64,000 bases of DNA from Zelopaecilomyces penicillatus (lineage: Eukaryota; Ascomycota; Sordariomycetes; Hypocreales; Pseudodiploosporaceae). The notes under the pieces were generated by a model that worked only from the letters and a program-made list of their open reading frames with translations, made no database searches and had not been told where the DNA came from. The DNA is taken from assembly GCA_005765155.1 (NCBI GenBank), contig VCCP01000001.1, positions 5,394,001-5,458,000 on the forward strand, in the 5' to 3' direction. Each line of letters opens with the position of its first letter. The stretch's first letter is position 1. This document shows positions 32,150 through 43,988 of the stretch, piece after piece. Position numbers and translations under genes: made by a program.

Positions 32150-32728
32150 ATGGTCAACCGTGTAAGTCATTCGACTGGGCTAAATCATACCAGGTGTCTA
32201 AACAGAAGATAGGTGTTTTTCGTCGTCGAAGGGATGGTACAGGGTAGGCTTTCTAGTCTCGTTGAATGAAGCTCTTGCTTGTCTTTCAAACAAAGCCAAG
32301 TAGTAAGTAACAGCACACTGACGTCACATACTGTTTTGTCTAGGAGTTGGGTTTCGGTATGTATATCTCTATTCCTAACTCAATCTCAATGGATATGGAA
32401 TACATGTAAATACCAACAATGGCAGATACTTTACTCGTAAAAAGGCTCAAGGATACGGAGTTACTGGATGGTGCCGGAATACCTCAGACGACAAGGCAAG
32501 TTTGAAGATGTGCATCGAGATGATAATGCACGTCCTTTCATCCTCCAGACTTTGAAAAGCTTATGCGCTATGCTACAGGTCGAGGGGGAGGCGCAAGGTG
32601 AAGAGAGCGTCCTCCAGCAATTCTTCAAGGATGTTGACAAAGGTCCTTCCCATGCCAAAGTCGCTCATGTCACAAAAGAGGACCGGAATATTATTGAGGG
32701 AGAGACAGGATTTGAGGTCAGACGCTGA
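32150..32728 (+). CDS. Acylphosphatase
   Basis: Five exons, 32150-32161, 32213-32243, 32344-32356, 32426-32495 and 32579-32728, give 91 residues. The assembled protein shows the full acylphosphatase signature: VFFVVEGMVQGVGFRYFTRK, then YGVTGWCRNTSDDK, then VEGEAQGEE and the C-terminal GETGFEVRR. Arg19 and Asn37 match the catalytic pair, which hydrolyses acyl phosphates in the cytosol. The first and third exons are 12 and 13 bp. The fourth intron (83 bp) begins with GC rather than GT (AAG|GCAAGT) and ends in ACAG; no alternative GT donor preserves the conserved NTSDDK-VEGEAQ junction. The gene would be missed by a single-frame scan. Its 3' end converges with Prp16, 115 bp away. Confidence 0.9.
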
Positions 32729-32843
32729 AAGGCTTGTTGTATGTGAGTTTAAACAAAATAGACGCTACAGAATCGACGTCACGATGCCTTGTAAATGCAA
32801 GTCCCGAAACTCCATCGACATGCCAGTCTTTCCACTTGATCCA

Positions 32844-35768
32844 TTAAAACCCTCTGCCCCTTCTCTTGATGACCGGCTTCTTCACAGCCCCTTGTGTGAC
32901 AAATTTCTTCCCGTCAGGTATAATCTTCTTCTTTACCGTTCTTTCTTCCTCCACCTGCCTGCGCTCCTCCTCGCGCCGCTTGTCATCTGCCATCTTGGTC
33001 TCAATTTCCATCTTGCGGTTGAACTCTGTTTCTGTGATACGTTTGTCCCGGATCGAGTAACCTTTCTCCTTGATGGAGTAGAAGACACCACCCAAGTCGG
33101 CCAGCCAGTGTGGGTCGACTGCCGTCACAGTCGAGACGTAGACCTTTGAGGTCAGTATGAGCTCGTGGTACACTATGTAATCTGGAGGGTGGCCTGCGTA
33201 TAAAGCACTTGTAGGATGCAACTGGACGCTCAGATTTGTGCGTAGGTTGATGTATTCGCCAGACCCTTTGTATTTGGCAGCTTGGTGATAATACCCGGAG
33301 CAGATGCATTTACGTATGATGTCCCAGTCCATCCCACAGCTGATTAACTCCATCTTCTGCATCTTCACAATGTCCAGGAGCTGTTCCCTAATCTCCTTTG
33401 CTCGTCTGAGGGACTTGGCGTGGAGGAAATGCTTGATACACCATCCCTCGGAATATCCATTCGTTTTCCACGCTGAATAGACCTGAAGGTATGTGAGATG
33501 ATCAGACTCATGAACCCAAAACTTTTCTCGTTGAGCGTCAGCCTCATCTTGCCTTTCTTTAGGTCGGTAGAACACATTGGGAACAGACAGCATCGATACG
33601 ATTGTCATCATTTCCTCGCTGCATCCATACTCCTCGGCAGTGATGAGTAACTTTGCCAAAGACGGGTCCATTGGGAAAGCGCTCATTTTGCTACCGAGCT
33701 CTGTCAATTCCCCCAGGTTGTCCAGGGCACCAAGAGCCCATAAGTCAAACATTGAAGTGGAAATAGTGTCCTGTGGAGGAGGGTCCATGAAGTTAAAATC
33801 TAACAGGTCCTTGACGCCCAGGGACTTGAGCATCAGCACCGTGTTGGCCAGGTTTGTTCGCTGGATTTCGGGAATGGTTTGCAGGTAGAGCTCCTCCTTG
33901 AATGCTTTATCAGTGTAGAGCCGGAAAGCCCTTCCGGGGCCAGTTCGACCAGCACGACCAGACCGCTGCGAGGCATTGGCTTGAGAAATTGGCGCAATCT
34001 GAAGCGTGTCCATGCCCATTTTTGGATTGTAGACCTTCATCTTTGCGTAGCCGGCATCGACGACGTACTTGATACCATCCACAGTCAGACTTGTCTCGGC
34101 AATGTTGGTCGCAACGATACACTTGCGTACACCAGGTGCTGCCCTATCGAAGATTTTTGCCTGCAAATCTGCTGGCATTTGACTGTAAATCGGCAAAATG
34201 CTCAATTTTGGCGGATCATTGAGTGCGTCTAGACGTTTTTGTATCTGCTCGCAGGTAACTTCAATGTCTTCTTGGCCGGTCATAAACACCAGGATGTCTC
34301 CGGCATCCATAGATACATGAATTGCCAACACCTGCTGTACGGCCTGGTCCACATAGTCCTCAACGGGAGACCTATGGAACATGACATCAACAGGAAAAGT
34401 CCTACCAGGGATGATAAACTCTGGGGCGCCGCCGAAATAGTCTGAGAACTTTTTGGCGTTCATGGTTGCCGATGTAACAATGAGTTTCAGATCACGCCTC
34501 CTCTGCAAGATCTTGTTAAACAAACCCATCAAAATATCAGTGTTCAAGGCCCTTTCGTGAGCTTCGTCCATGATGATGCACGAATATCTGTCCAAGTCAG
34601 GCTCGTTGAGCGACTCTCGAAGGAGAATTCCGTCGGTCAAGAACTTGATGATCGTTTCCCTGCTAGTAACATCCTCGAATCGAATCGCATAGCCAACTGT
34701 GGTACCGAGCTCGACCTCCATTTCTTCAGCAACTCGTTTAGCAACACTCATTGCCGCCACACGACGCGGCTGGGTACAGGCAATCATGCCGGTCTTGCCA
34801 TAGCCATCTTCGTACAGAAACTGCGCCAATTGGGTCGTTTTGCCCGAGCCAGTTTCACCTACAACAATAATGACTTGGTTCTCTCTTATAACTCGTAGTA
34901 GGTCCTCACGGACGGCAAATGCTGGCAGATATTCACGCTGTTCCCGCAGCGTCTTGCTCTTGCTGAAATCACTTGCTCCGTCTGTCTTCTTCATATGCTG
35001 GCTAAATTTGTTGCCCTTGTAGTCTCCTTTTGCTACATCATTTTCTCCAGCCAATGGTATCGCACTATCACCATCGTCGTCCTTGGCCCCCATGATATTT
35101 CCTAGTGCGGTGCCCGTGATGCTGGTGGCTTCTTGCGCTTGCCGTTGTCGCTCTCGTTGCTGGCGAGCCTCTTTAATAACCTTGCTTCCTTTTCGGCTGA
35201 AGACAGCCATATCGCTCTGGTAGTCTCTCACGGCAGGAACGGGCTCAAGCTGTTTTGTGAAAATCGTCTTTCCGTCCAGGAACGGTGGTCGTAGATCATG
35301 AACAAGGAGATGGATTCGCGTTGCTTCCTCATCATCAAAATCGGATGCCATATCCCTCCGCTGGGCAACACCGGATACCAGCATTCGATTCGTCTCCCAG
35401 GCGTCATTCTCCTTTCTTCTTTGCTCTTGCCGCGCGTCATAGCGACTCGTCATCTTCTCTGCTTTGGCTGACTCCTGTTGCTGGACCTCCCAGGCTGACA
35501 TTTGATAAGATGCGAAAGGATTATGACTATCGTCGCCGAATACGTGGCCACCATTCTCGTCGCCTCCATACCAATCCCGATCCAGCGCAAGCCAATCTTC
35601 GTCTGAGGGTTGCGGCTGTTCAGTATCTCGAGATGGTGTTGGCGCATATCGTGACTGAGCCTTCGGTGTCGAGCAGCGTGATCCGTCTTGGAATCTGCTT
35701 GGTGCTCGCGAAACTTCTAATCTCCTTCTTTTGGGGTTGAACCCATCCGATTCCCTCTCTCCTCCCAT
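32844..35768 (-). CDS. PRP16: DEAH-box pre-mRNA splicing helicase Prp16 (DHX38)
   Basis: A single frame of 974 residues. I start at the ATG at 35768 (MGGERESDGFNPKRRRLE) rather than 32 codons upstream, because the upstream part looks like leader. Helicase motifs appear in order: motif I GETGSGKTTQ near residue 304, DEAH near 400, SAT near 431 and QRSGRAGRTGPGRAFRLY near 598. The winged-helix, HA2 and OB domains of spliceosomal DEAH helicases follow. The N-terminal extension, with DWLALDRDWYGGDENGG and NPFASY, is typical of Prp16 and separates it from Prp2, Prp22 and Prp43. Prp16 remodels the spliceosome after the first step of splicing. No intron is needed. Confidence 0.93.
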   Translation of the reverse strand: MGGERESDGFNPKRRRLEVSRAPSRFQDGSRCSTPKAQSRYAPTPSRDTEQPQPSDEDWLALDRDWYGGDENGGHVFGDDSHNPFASYQMSAWEVQQQESAKAEKMTSRYDARQEQRRKENDAWETNRMLVSGVAQRRDMASDFDDEEATRIHLLVHDLRPPFLDGKTIFTKQLEPVPAVRDYQSDMAVFSRKGSKVIKEARQQRERQRQAQEATSITGTALGNIMGAKDDDGDSAIPLAGENDVAKGDYKGNKFSQHMKKTDGASDFSKSKTLREQREYLPAFAVREDLLRVIRENQVIIVVGETGSGKTTQLAQFLYEDGYGKTGMIACTQPRRVAAMSVAKRVAEEMEVELGTTVGYAIRFEDVTSRETIIKFLTDGILLRESLNEPDLDRYSCIIMDEAHERALNTDILMGLFNKILQRRRDLKLIVTSATMNAKKFSDYFGGAPEFIIPGRTFPVDVMFHRSPVEDYVDQAVQQVLAIHVSMDAGDILVFMTGQEDIEVTCEQIQKRLDALNDPPKLSILPIYSQMPADLQAKIFDRAAPGVRKCIVATNIAETSLTVDGIKYVVDAGYAKMKVYNPKMGMDTLQIAPISQANASQRSGRAGRTGPGRAFRLYTDKAFKEELYLQTIPEIQRTNLANTVLMLKSLGVKDLLDFNFMDPPPQDTISTSMFDLWALGALDNLGELTELGSKMSAFPMDPSLAKLLITAEEYGCSEEMMTIVSMLSVPNVFYRPKERQDEADAQREKFWVHESDHLTYLQVYSAWKTNGYSEGWCIKHFLHAKSLRRAKEIREQLLDIVKMQKMELISCGMDWDIIRKCICSGYYHQAAKYKGSGEYINLRTNLSVQLHPTSALYAGHPPDYIVYHELILTSKVYVSTVTAVDPHWLADLGGVFYSIKEKGYSIRDKRITETEFNRKMEIETKMADDKRREEERRQVEEERTVKKKIIPDGKKFVTQGAVKKPVIKRRGRGF

Positions 35769-36124
35769 TTTCTCAGTGGTAAGCCGTGTAAAGCGTGTGT
35801 TGATAATTAGGGTGTATTTGCCAACACAATTAGGAAATGACTGGTATTCTAACGCTGTCGGCACTGTCTAGTTTGCTTACCAGGACACCGACTCACAGAC
35901 ACCCTATTTATTCAAATTATACAATAAGGGTAGGTTTAGATTTAAGATTTGAAGCTTGGAAGTTGTTACGCGACAGAGCCTCGAGATCCAATTACCGCGA
36001 AGTTTTCCCGGCCAAAGTCGCAAAGCTTATCGATAAACCCCACCATGGCAAATTTTTGGGCGAAATTTTTGGAGAGACTTCTGTGAGAGGCACTTATAGA
36101 AAATCGACAGCCCAAGCATTCGCG
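35769..36124. promoter_or_regulatory. Bidirectional promoter region of PRP16 and PWP1
   Basis: 356 bp separate two start codons pointing away from each other. Both genes serve basic RNA biology, so shared regulation is plausible. I could not assign a specific factor site by eye. Confidence 0.6.
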
Positions 36125-37849
36125 ATGTCTATGATAACCGCAGCACAATGGGTTCCCCGCGGTTTCGCGGCGCCTTTCCCTCAAAAATACCAGTTGGACG
36201 AGACTGAGTTTGAGAGGATATCAGGATTGGCGAAACTGCAGCTCGATGACGCCGAGGACGACCTGAAGGGGGCCCAGGATGATGGCGAAGACTCGAGCGA
36301 GGAGAATGAAGACAACGATGAGATGATGAATGAGAAAGTGGAGAAATTGGCCCTACAATCTAAGTTGGTCTATTCTGAAACCTACACTTGTTGTTGTGTG
36401 AAAATTAAAGGCACACTCTAACAGTCCTTTGCCAGAACCGAAGAAGATGATGACGACTTAAAAGAGTACAACCTTGATACTTACGACGACGAAGATGATG
36501 GCCCACAATTGAATGGACAAGGCATGAGCATGTTTGGAAATATCAAATCTCTGGCATATTACGAATCAAACAAAGAAGACCCCTACATTACAATGAAGGT
36601 CGAGGAGGAAGATGAAGACCGAGAGGACCTGCAGATTCTGTCCACGGACAACCTCATCCTTTCCGCCAAGGTTGAGGATGAGATGGCGCACTTGGAGGTA
36701 TATGTTTACGAAGACGAAAGCGACAACCTCTACGTTCACCATGACATCATGTTACCGGCAATCCCACTGGCCGTCGAGTGGCTAGACATGCCTGTCAACA
36801 GTTCAGGAACTGCCAAGGATGCGAAAGGCAACTTTGTCGCTATCGGTACACTCGATCCCGATATTGAAGTTTGGGATCTAGATACCATTGACTGCATGTA
36901 CCCGAACGCCATTCTTGGTCAGGGGGCTGACCGGGAATCTGCGGATAAGAAGGTCAAAAAGAAGAAGAAGTCAAAGAAGGCAAACGACGAGTACCATGTT
37001 GATGCGGTGCTTTCTCTTGCGGCGAACCGACAACATCGCAATCTTTTGGCGTCGGCATCGGCGGACAAGACCATCAAGCTGTGGGATCTGAACACAACTA
37101 AGTGTGCCAAGTCATACTCATACCACACCGACAAAGTGTGCTCCCTAGCGTGGCATTCAGGGGAGGCAACAGTGCTGCTTAGTGGCAGTTATGACCGGAC
37201 AATTGTCGCGGCGGATATGAGAGCGCCTGATGCCAAGGTACCGCGGTGGGGTGTTGAAAGTGATGTTGAGAATGTGCGATGGGACCCTCACGACCAGAAC
37301 TATTTCTATGTCTCGACCGAGAATGGTGTGATTCACTATCACGACATTCGAAATGCGCCGTCAAATCCAGCGGCGACCAAAGCAGTCTGGACTCTCCAAG
37401 CTCACGACGAGTCTGTCTCATCCTTTGACATCAACACCGTAATTCCAGGCTTCATGGCGACTGGTTCAACCGACAGAACGGTGAAGCTATGGAACATTCA
37501 ACCAACAGGCCCGTCGATGGTGGTCGTGCGCAACTTGGACGTGGGCAAGGTCTTTGCGACCACCTTTGCCCCCGATCCTGAAGTTGCCTTCCGTCTGGCA
37601 GTAGCTGGTAGCTCCGGCAGCATTAACGTGTGGGATACTAGCACGAATGCCGGTGTGCGAAAGGCATTTGCACAAAGAGTTCCTGCGAAATCCGGGGACG
37701 TCGAGGACCGATTGGTGGGATTAGCAGATGATGAGAGCAGCTCAAGTGAGGAGGAGGAAGACGATGGCCACGGTGGCGGTGATGACGATGATGACGATGA
37801 TGACGACAATGAGGAGGAAAAGGATGGCGAATCTATGGATGAGGATTGA
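36125..37849 (+). CDS. PWP1: WD40 ribosome-biogenesis protein Pwp1
   Basis: Two exons, 36125-36367 and 36425-37849, give 555 residues. The start MSMITAAQWVPRGFAA and the following acidic stretch are characteristic of Pwp1. WD repeats follow, with clear cores at GTLDPDIEVWDLD, ASASADKTIKLWDL, LSGSYDRTIVAADMR, TGSTDRTVKLWNI and SGSINVWDT. A Lys-rich insertion (KKVKKKKKSKK) lies between the first two repeats. The C-terminus is a long run of Asp, Glu and Ser. Pwp1 acts in nucleolar maturation of the large ribosomal subunit. The 57-bp intron uses a GTCTAT donor, which is weak, and a TAACAG acceptor. It is needed because the intron contains an in-frame stop. Confidence 0.92.
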
Positions 37850-38243
37850 TTGTTTACAGTTGGGAATGTTAATGCAAAATCATGATATCAGGTGCAGGTT
37901 GGCGATTGTCTCATTGTCTGCAGCATCACCGCACACCGCTTTTGCGGATATCGGCTCCCGAATTTGATGAGCCTCATCTTGTATAGGACTACGATATATC
38001 AAAGGTCTGGGCTATCGGAACTACTTTCCGTAATCGCGCCTCGATGAGCACATCAAACCAAAAAAAAAAGCATGAAGTATAGACAGTAAAGAGGAAATTA
38101 GGCCACACCTTGTCAGACGGGTGTGTTAAAGCAAAGACGCAGCGCGAACGGATGACGGGCCCCGACGTCCTGATACACTAGCCTTTTTTCATGCATCAAT
38201 CATCATTATCCATCATCCATCCCCCAGTTCAAACAGCCCCATT

Positions 38244-38249
<6 letters not shown>

Positions 38250-38276
<27 letters not shown>
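38250..38276. repeat. GT dinucleotide microsatellite
   Basis: About thirteen consecutive GT units in the 3' flank of PWP1. Confidence 0.9.
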
Positions 38277-38897
38277 TGGGATGGACTGCGTCATGCAACA
38301 GCGGCATTGATGATTGCTTTCTTATGCAGGAGACAACAGATTATTAGATTTCAGGTATTAGTATGAATGAAAAGCTTGAGTGGGAAATGTTTTGGTCACG
38401 GATGGGATGAATTACCGAGAGCAGCAGGCATGAACCCTATGCAGACATCGATAATGCGACCTGAAGATGCACTTTGCGTTAAGGTGGCTGCGTTGACCAC
38501 TTTTGCCACATGACAACCTGAAAGCAAGCAAGAAACTTCCAATAAAATTCTGCGCGATGTAAATTGGCCCACACTGTTCAACAACATTGAAAAGATTTTA
38601 CAAAGCTCAACTCTACAGTACTGATTAATACTGTGAGTTTGCGTTTCACACTAAACGCTGACAAAAAAGTACCTATGTACAGTGCGGTCCTGTACAGCCA
38701 AAACTACTAGTAGCTCGATACATGCGCCTTATTTGCGTATTTCATTACATGAGGGGTTTTTCTATGTTTGTGTTTTGCAAAGTACAGTACGAAGTAGTCA
38801 TGATAATTATCCTCTTCCCTCAAATCACTCGTGTATCGTCTATCTCGCCTCTCCATAGCGGATCTGGCGGGCTCGCTAAGACCCCCCCCTCCATGGC

Positions 38898-38922
38898 CAC
38901 ACACACACACACACACACACAC
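38898..38922. repeat. CA dinucleotide microsatellite
   Basis: About twelve CA units. A frame across it on the minus strand reads alternating Val and Cys and is not credible as coding. Confidence 0.9.
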
Positions 38923-41900
38923 GCCGTTGGTGGGGGATTTATGCCTGCAAGGGCGCACGGGCAAGATCTTGCCGTCCAAGTTTCTGCTGTATGTTTCTCT
39001 CGTGATCACTGGAAACTGGCTGAATTGGATTTGAAACTCAAAAATTATATATAACATAGTGTGAGTTAGTACACAAGTTAGTTGGAACATGCTTTTCACT
39101 TGGTGGAGGATGTGGCTGATTTTGTTTTTGTTTTTTTTATAGTAGCGGTGGAAATGGTACTTGTTTCAGGCGTATTGAGTCAATGACGTGGTTTGGTGCT
39201 GTGCCCATGCTACGAGTGGAGGTACATGTAAACCTGCAAAGAATTGCGGCGTTGGGGGAGGCGATTGTGTGAAGTACTATATCGAATACTTGAATGACTT
39301 AGACCACATTGTTGCAGTCACTGACCAATGACGCTGTAACTAATAATACATACATCACAGGCTTTAACACCAGCGTAACTGTACCTGAAGAGGTTTCCTT
39401 TTTCTTTTGACCTAACTGGTAAATAGCACGCACACCTCATCTGTAGGGCGGCACACAGTCTCTCGATCCGGATCCTCGTGGGTGGGTGAGTTGGCAAGGA
39501 TGTCCATCAATGCTAAAACGGCCAGAGGTGGAGACAAGAGCACCCGACTGCAGGGCACGCACAGTGTATTATAGCGCACTTTAGTTGAGGACAGCGCAGA
39601 AGCAGGGCAGATGCCTCCAAGAAGCACTTGCGCAGGCACCGCGACGCCACGACACAACTAGAAAAGCCCTGAAACGGAGGACTCGCGCCCCTGTGAAGGC
39701 CTAGGACCAATCATACGCCGCGCTGACCTGCAAGCACTTTGTTTCCAGCACCACATCCAACCGTGCAGGCCTCGAGCCGCCGCAGAGACTTGAAAAGGCC
39801 ATCAGGAGTCTCTGGAAAAGCTGGGGCAACGTCGCAGGCCCCAGCCAATCGAATTGCTGGAGTCGCTGGAAATGTCTGGATGGCCGTTTCTTGCGATGTT
39901 TGCTCCTCCGCTTGAGCGCGGTCGTGATTAGATCCGTCCCGAGCGGTGCCCCCAAACAAGTGGTCCCCAAACACTGCCCTGCTTGTGAGCCAGCCACCAG
40001 GTCCAGTTATCATCTTTCCATCGGTTTGAGGTTGGCCAGAGCGGGACCGTTTTGTTTGAAAGGCGCACGGTGGTGAGTATTAATGGAACTCTATTATTAT
40101 CTTCGCACATCGTTCATCGCAAGCCCAAAAAAAAGATAAAACAAGAGGCTATAATAAGCAAAAAAACAACAATAACAAGAAGAGCTCACGGACCGAGACC
40201 CGTAAGCACCAGTTGTTTCTGTGCCAAAGATGGGTGTGACGCCGTGCGCTGCCGTTATTGCTTTCTCACAATATGGAGTTGCAACTGTACCACGATCGGT
40301 CAGCTTCGGTAATTACCCTGAGTCGAAGTGGTTGCACGAGGAACGGTAAGAGAGACGAAAGCACGATTTTGGCTTGGTCGCACGGTTCCAAGAGAAGGAA
40401 CAATGCTGGCGTGATGTTGTTCTTTCTTTTCTTACTGTAGGTCCGTGTCTGATGGGATTTTCATCAACCCCAGGAGAGATAAAAAAGCAATCATAGCCAA
40501 AATCAATAAAGTCAGACCTGGTCTAGAAAGATGCTTCTTTTCAAGTTGGTTGGTGCCCGGAGAGGACTCTGGTGTCAGTCTAGTCCGAACACTGTGCCAC
40601 ACGTGTACTCCAGCCATTAGGCATCCCCAATGTTCTTCATGTACGTCTGAGTCTAAATACCTGCAGGTGTTATTCTTCGCTTCCTGCTTGTTTCTCTCTT
40701 CCAAGGCATTTCGTTTACCATTGTAGACCGCGCTGCAGACAAACACTGCAAGGAGTCTTGAGACTACCTTAGTTAGTGGGCAAGCGGGGTACAAGACAAC
40801 AATGGGTATCAGACAAGCTGCTTCGTCATGGCAAGTCGGCAAAAGCTTTTTGCTGCGCTGTTGTCAACCTGTGACTGTACTTATCAAATTGTACTGGTAC
40901 ACATGACGCGTCCGTCCAACAGTGTAGTAAGAAGCACACGGTATTGAGCTTGCTGTTATTTGTTAGTTTGGTCCCTCAACAGCCTGAAGGAGTCATGTCG
41001 GAGGCCAGCGTTAGGTTGTGTCCGAGACGCTCACAGTGGCTCCGTCCACACCCGCCAACCCAACATCAATGGCTGGCCAGGAACAACCGAACCCAACGGG
41101 GCAAACCGCCCCCTCTCGCTGTCAACGGACTTTTCCTTGGCTCCTTTGAGGCATGCTATCGTGAGCGGCCAGGGGCAGCCGACGGTGGAGCCGGGATTGC
41201 GCGTGGCGTGTGATTGGTGTGTTGGCTAAGCTCGTCGGTTGGTTCCAGCATTTGGAACCCTTCTGCTTGCAGCGCGTCGCTTTCGTTGCAAGACATCTGA
41301 TTCTTCACCCACCTGAAGCGGCAAAGGCTGGCATCGGACTGGCCAGGTTTCGTGGTTTGTGCCTAGCACTTAGCGCAGGACGGCCCAGTTAGCCAGGGGC
41401 AGACTGCCAAGGGTTCCAGACGGCGTCATTCAGTGGGCCAACCGGAGGTCAGGACAGAGTGGGGGCTTGGATGGATGAGGCATCGCAGGGATGTGGGAAG
41501 GGTGGGTGGAGTGTGAATGGATGGGAACATGATGTGGGATGGGTGGTTGTTTGGGGGTGGATGGATGGGATGGCAAGATGGCACCGCACTGTACTGGACT
41601 CGTCCATCCCCTGTACCACGTCCTGCGGAGACTCGACTGAACTGGCAAACTGGCCTGTGGACAAATGGGCTGGCGTCCAGTTGGCGTCCAGTCCGTCTTT
41701 TGACGGACATGGGCAGGGGGCAACAAGCATGGGATGGGTTTGGGTCGCTCTCGGCGATTCAGTAGCCCCATTTGTTTCCATGCCCCCCCCTCCACCAGGC
41801 CGTTGCCTTCAACTCTGCTCTTTATCATCGAATTCGCTCTCTTGCGCTGGCTTCACCACCTTTTCCGTCCTTTCTATTCTTCGCTTCTTCTTCTTTCAGT

Positions 41901-43130
41901 GCGTGCCGGTTTTGGCTCAACGTCCGTCTCTCCTTCACGACGTTATCCAAACTTTTTGTTGCGCTGCCCATTATTAAGCATCAGACGCCTATTCCCGCTT
42001 TGCTTCTTCTCGGATCATTGTCTTCTTCAGGGATTTACCGCGTGCCGTCTCTCACACCGCAGGAAAGTATCGCATCGCCCAGCGCGACAAACGATTTTCT
42101 GCAATCACATTACGCACGTCGCCCGGGACGAATAGTATCGAAACGTTGACCGTTTGTCAAAACCCAGCATCGCTTGCTGTCTCTCCCCATCCCTTTTGGA
42201 AAAAGACATCAGCAACACCACTCTCCCTTTTCTGGATCATTCGTCGAGACAGACAACACGCCTCCCCGTTGCAGAAAAGAACAGAAGATCTGTGTAGCCT
42301 CCAACACAAAGAACCAGGACTGGATTCCTTGCCACACAACCACTCTTCATTCACAACATCTGCGACGCACATTCATTGTTCTACAGGACTCCCAACAAAA
42401 AAACGTCGGAAATATTTGAAGAAAGAAAACAGCTTCAGGCCCCACCAAAGCCAAGCGAGCCGGAGCCCTTATTTATTATTCTGTGCACCACACCGTCGCC
42501 ACTTCGACTCTGCCGCACACCAAGTATCGACTCAGAGCATTTTGTCCCTCATCACTTTAATTTTGCCTTCATTTGCTGCCCTGGGTAACGGGCTGCTATT
42601 TATTGCTTGAACACCCTAGATTGGGTTTTGGTCATTCTGCGGCTTTTGCATCACTATCCTCTCGGCAGTCACCTTCCGACTTGAGCGTGGATGCACCTTT
42701 TTTTTTTGGTTGCAGCAGCTTACTCCTCCATCTGACACCGCCTTCTCCACCGCCTAGCCTGCCTGTCTCTGTTACAGGTTCACAGCACCCACCCAGCGCT
42801 GTTTTACTGGGCAAGCCTACCTGTACCCTTATCGTTGCCCCTCTGTAACGTTCCCAAGCCTGCATCATTAGCTGCTTGGCTGGATCGTGGTCACAAGACG
42901 CTGGCTCAACTCATCGAACTGCCAAATCGGGGTCGTGACCTCTCATCACTTGCACTTCACTTCGAGTTCACCTTACACTTACTCACTCGGTCACTCACAC
43001 CCTTTCACCCTCCCTTTCATACATTCACAACACAGTACAGGCCTGCCATATATTTGTGCCTGTACTGCCACTTGCCTCCTTCACTCCTCTTCTTGCCAAC
43101 CTTGATCAAACAAACATCGCAGCTCCAACA

Positions 43131-43988
43131 ATGTCTCTCTCGCGCGCTTTTACTACGCGCAGGCTCAAGCTTGGCGGCCATGACTCAAATAACGATAGCC
43201 ATGGTCTGAAGCCCCAGCGATCACAGACCCTGCGACAAAAGATCTCAGCGCCTGTGCAACTTATCCACACGACCAATATGCTCACTTATAATGCCCCCGA
43301 TCTGCCTCGCCCCAAGCGCAGCAACTCCACAAAGTCGGAGGACGATTCCGCATCCGTCAGCACCACCGACTCGACTCCGCCGACCAGCCCGGATATCGCA
43401 CCGGGTGAACGCAGCTCTTCTCCAGTGCCAAACCATCTGTCCTCTTACTTTAAAACTCCCGGCAAGCCGCCGCATCGTCCCACGGACTCTGTGCCTTTCG
43501 CAGTTGCCGCCCCAGAAATTCCCAAGCGTTCACCATCCCACACCAAGCAGAACTCGTACGACGCTATTGCTCGATCTCATTCAATCGCCCGCATGTCAAG
43601 GGACTCGGAGCATTCGGCCTCGACCAGAGGCTTCTCTCGGGTTTCTTCAACGTCGACGTCAACGCGAGCTTCTTCGGCTTCTCACGCTTCTACGCCACGG
43701 TCCATGAGGCAGTTAACTCCACCTCCAGCACCTGTTCCGACTGCTGCTCAGCAGCAATCCACCAAAGAGATGCACCCGTTTGGACCGGAACTTGCCCAAG
43801 TCACGGAACTCGCCGAAGAGTATAGCTCCAGCCAGTTGGAGCTTGTCGACGAGGATGCAGAGTACATCCAATCACGGGGCCTTGCCAAGTTCAACGCCGA
43901 CGACTATTTGGGCCTCATTCAGAGCATTTCTGCCAATTTCTTCTCTGACACGACTCATATCAAGCAAGTCGCGCCCTTGTGGATTTAG
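43131..43988 (+). CDS. Unrecognised serine-rich protein
   Basis: A single frame of 285 residues starting MSLSRAFTTRRLKLGG. I chose the ATG at 43131 because upstream in-frame sequence looks like leader. The N-terminus is basic. A segment around QTLRQKISAPVQLIHTTNML looks ordered. The middle (residues about 65-205) is Ser, Thr and Pro-rich with many SP and TP sites and probably disordered. The C-terminal 70 residues are acidic and ordered in composition (EMHPFGPELAQVTELAEEYS, FNADDYLGLI). No domain is recognised. A multiply phosphorylated regulator or cytoskeletal adaptor would fit, but this is only inference. The CT-rich upstream region suggests a long leader. Confidence 0.65.
   Translation: MSLSRAFTTRRLKLGGHDSNNDSHGLKPQRSQTLRQKISAPVQLIHTTNMLTYNAPDLPRPKRSNSTKSEDDSASVSTTDSTPPTSPDIAPGERSSSPVPNHLSSYFKTPGKPPHRPTDSVPFAVAAPEIPKRSPSHTKQNSYDAIARSHSIARMSRDSEHSASTRGFSRVSSTSTSTRASSASHASTPRSMRQLTPPPAPVPTAAQQQSTKEMHPFGPELAQVTELAEEYSSSQLELVDEDAEYIQSRGLAKFNADDYLGLIQSISANFFSDTTHIKQVAPLWI

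Larger units (their letters stand above)
37850..43130. other. Long intergenic region, no gene seen
   Basis: 5.3 kb without a supportable gene. It contains a GT repeat near 38250-38276, a CA repeat near 38898-38922 and many short overlapping frames on both strands, most densely at 41426-41977. A perfect small duplication (GGCGTCCAGT) lies near 41681-41700. From about 41770 to 43130 the plus strand is CT-rich with several upstream ATGs and is probably a long leader and promoter for the gene at 43131. Confidence 0.55.

Noticed and set aside
35769..35864. Upstream 32-codon extension of Prp16
   Set aside because: The sequence has no similarity to the usual Prp16 N-terminus, which begins at the ATG at 35768; it is treated as leader.
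41426..41977. Several frames of 94-172 codons on both strands
   Set aside because: Repetitive Trp/Gly and His/Pro content comes from a GGATGG-type repeat; not protein-like.
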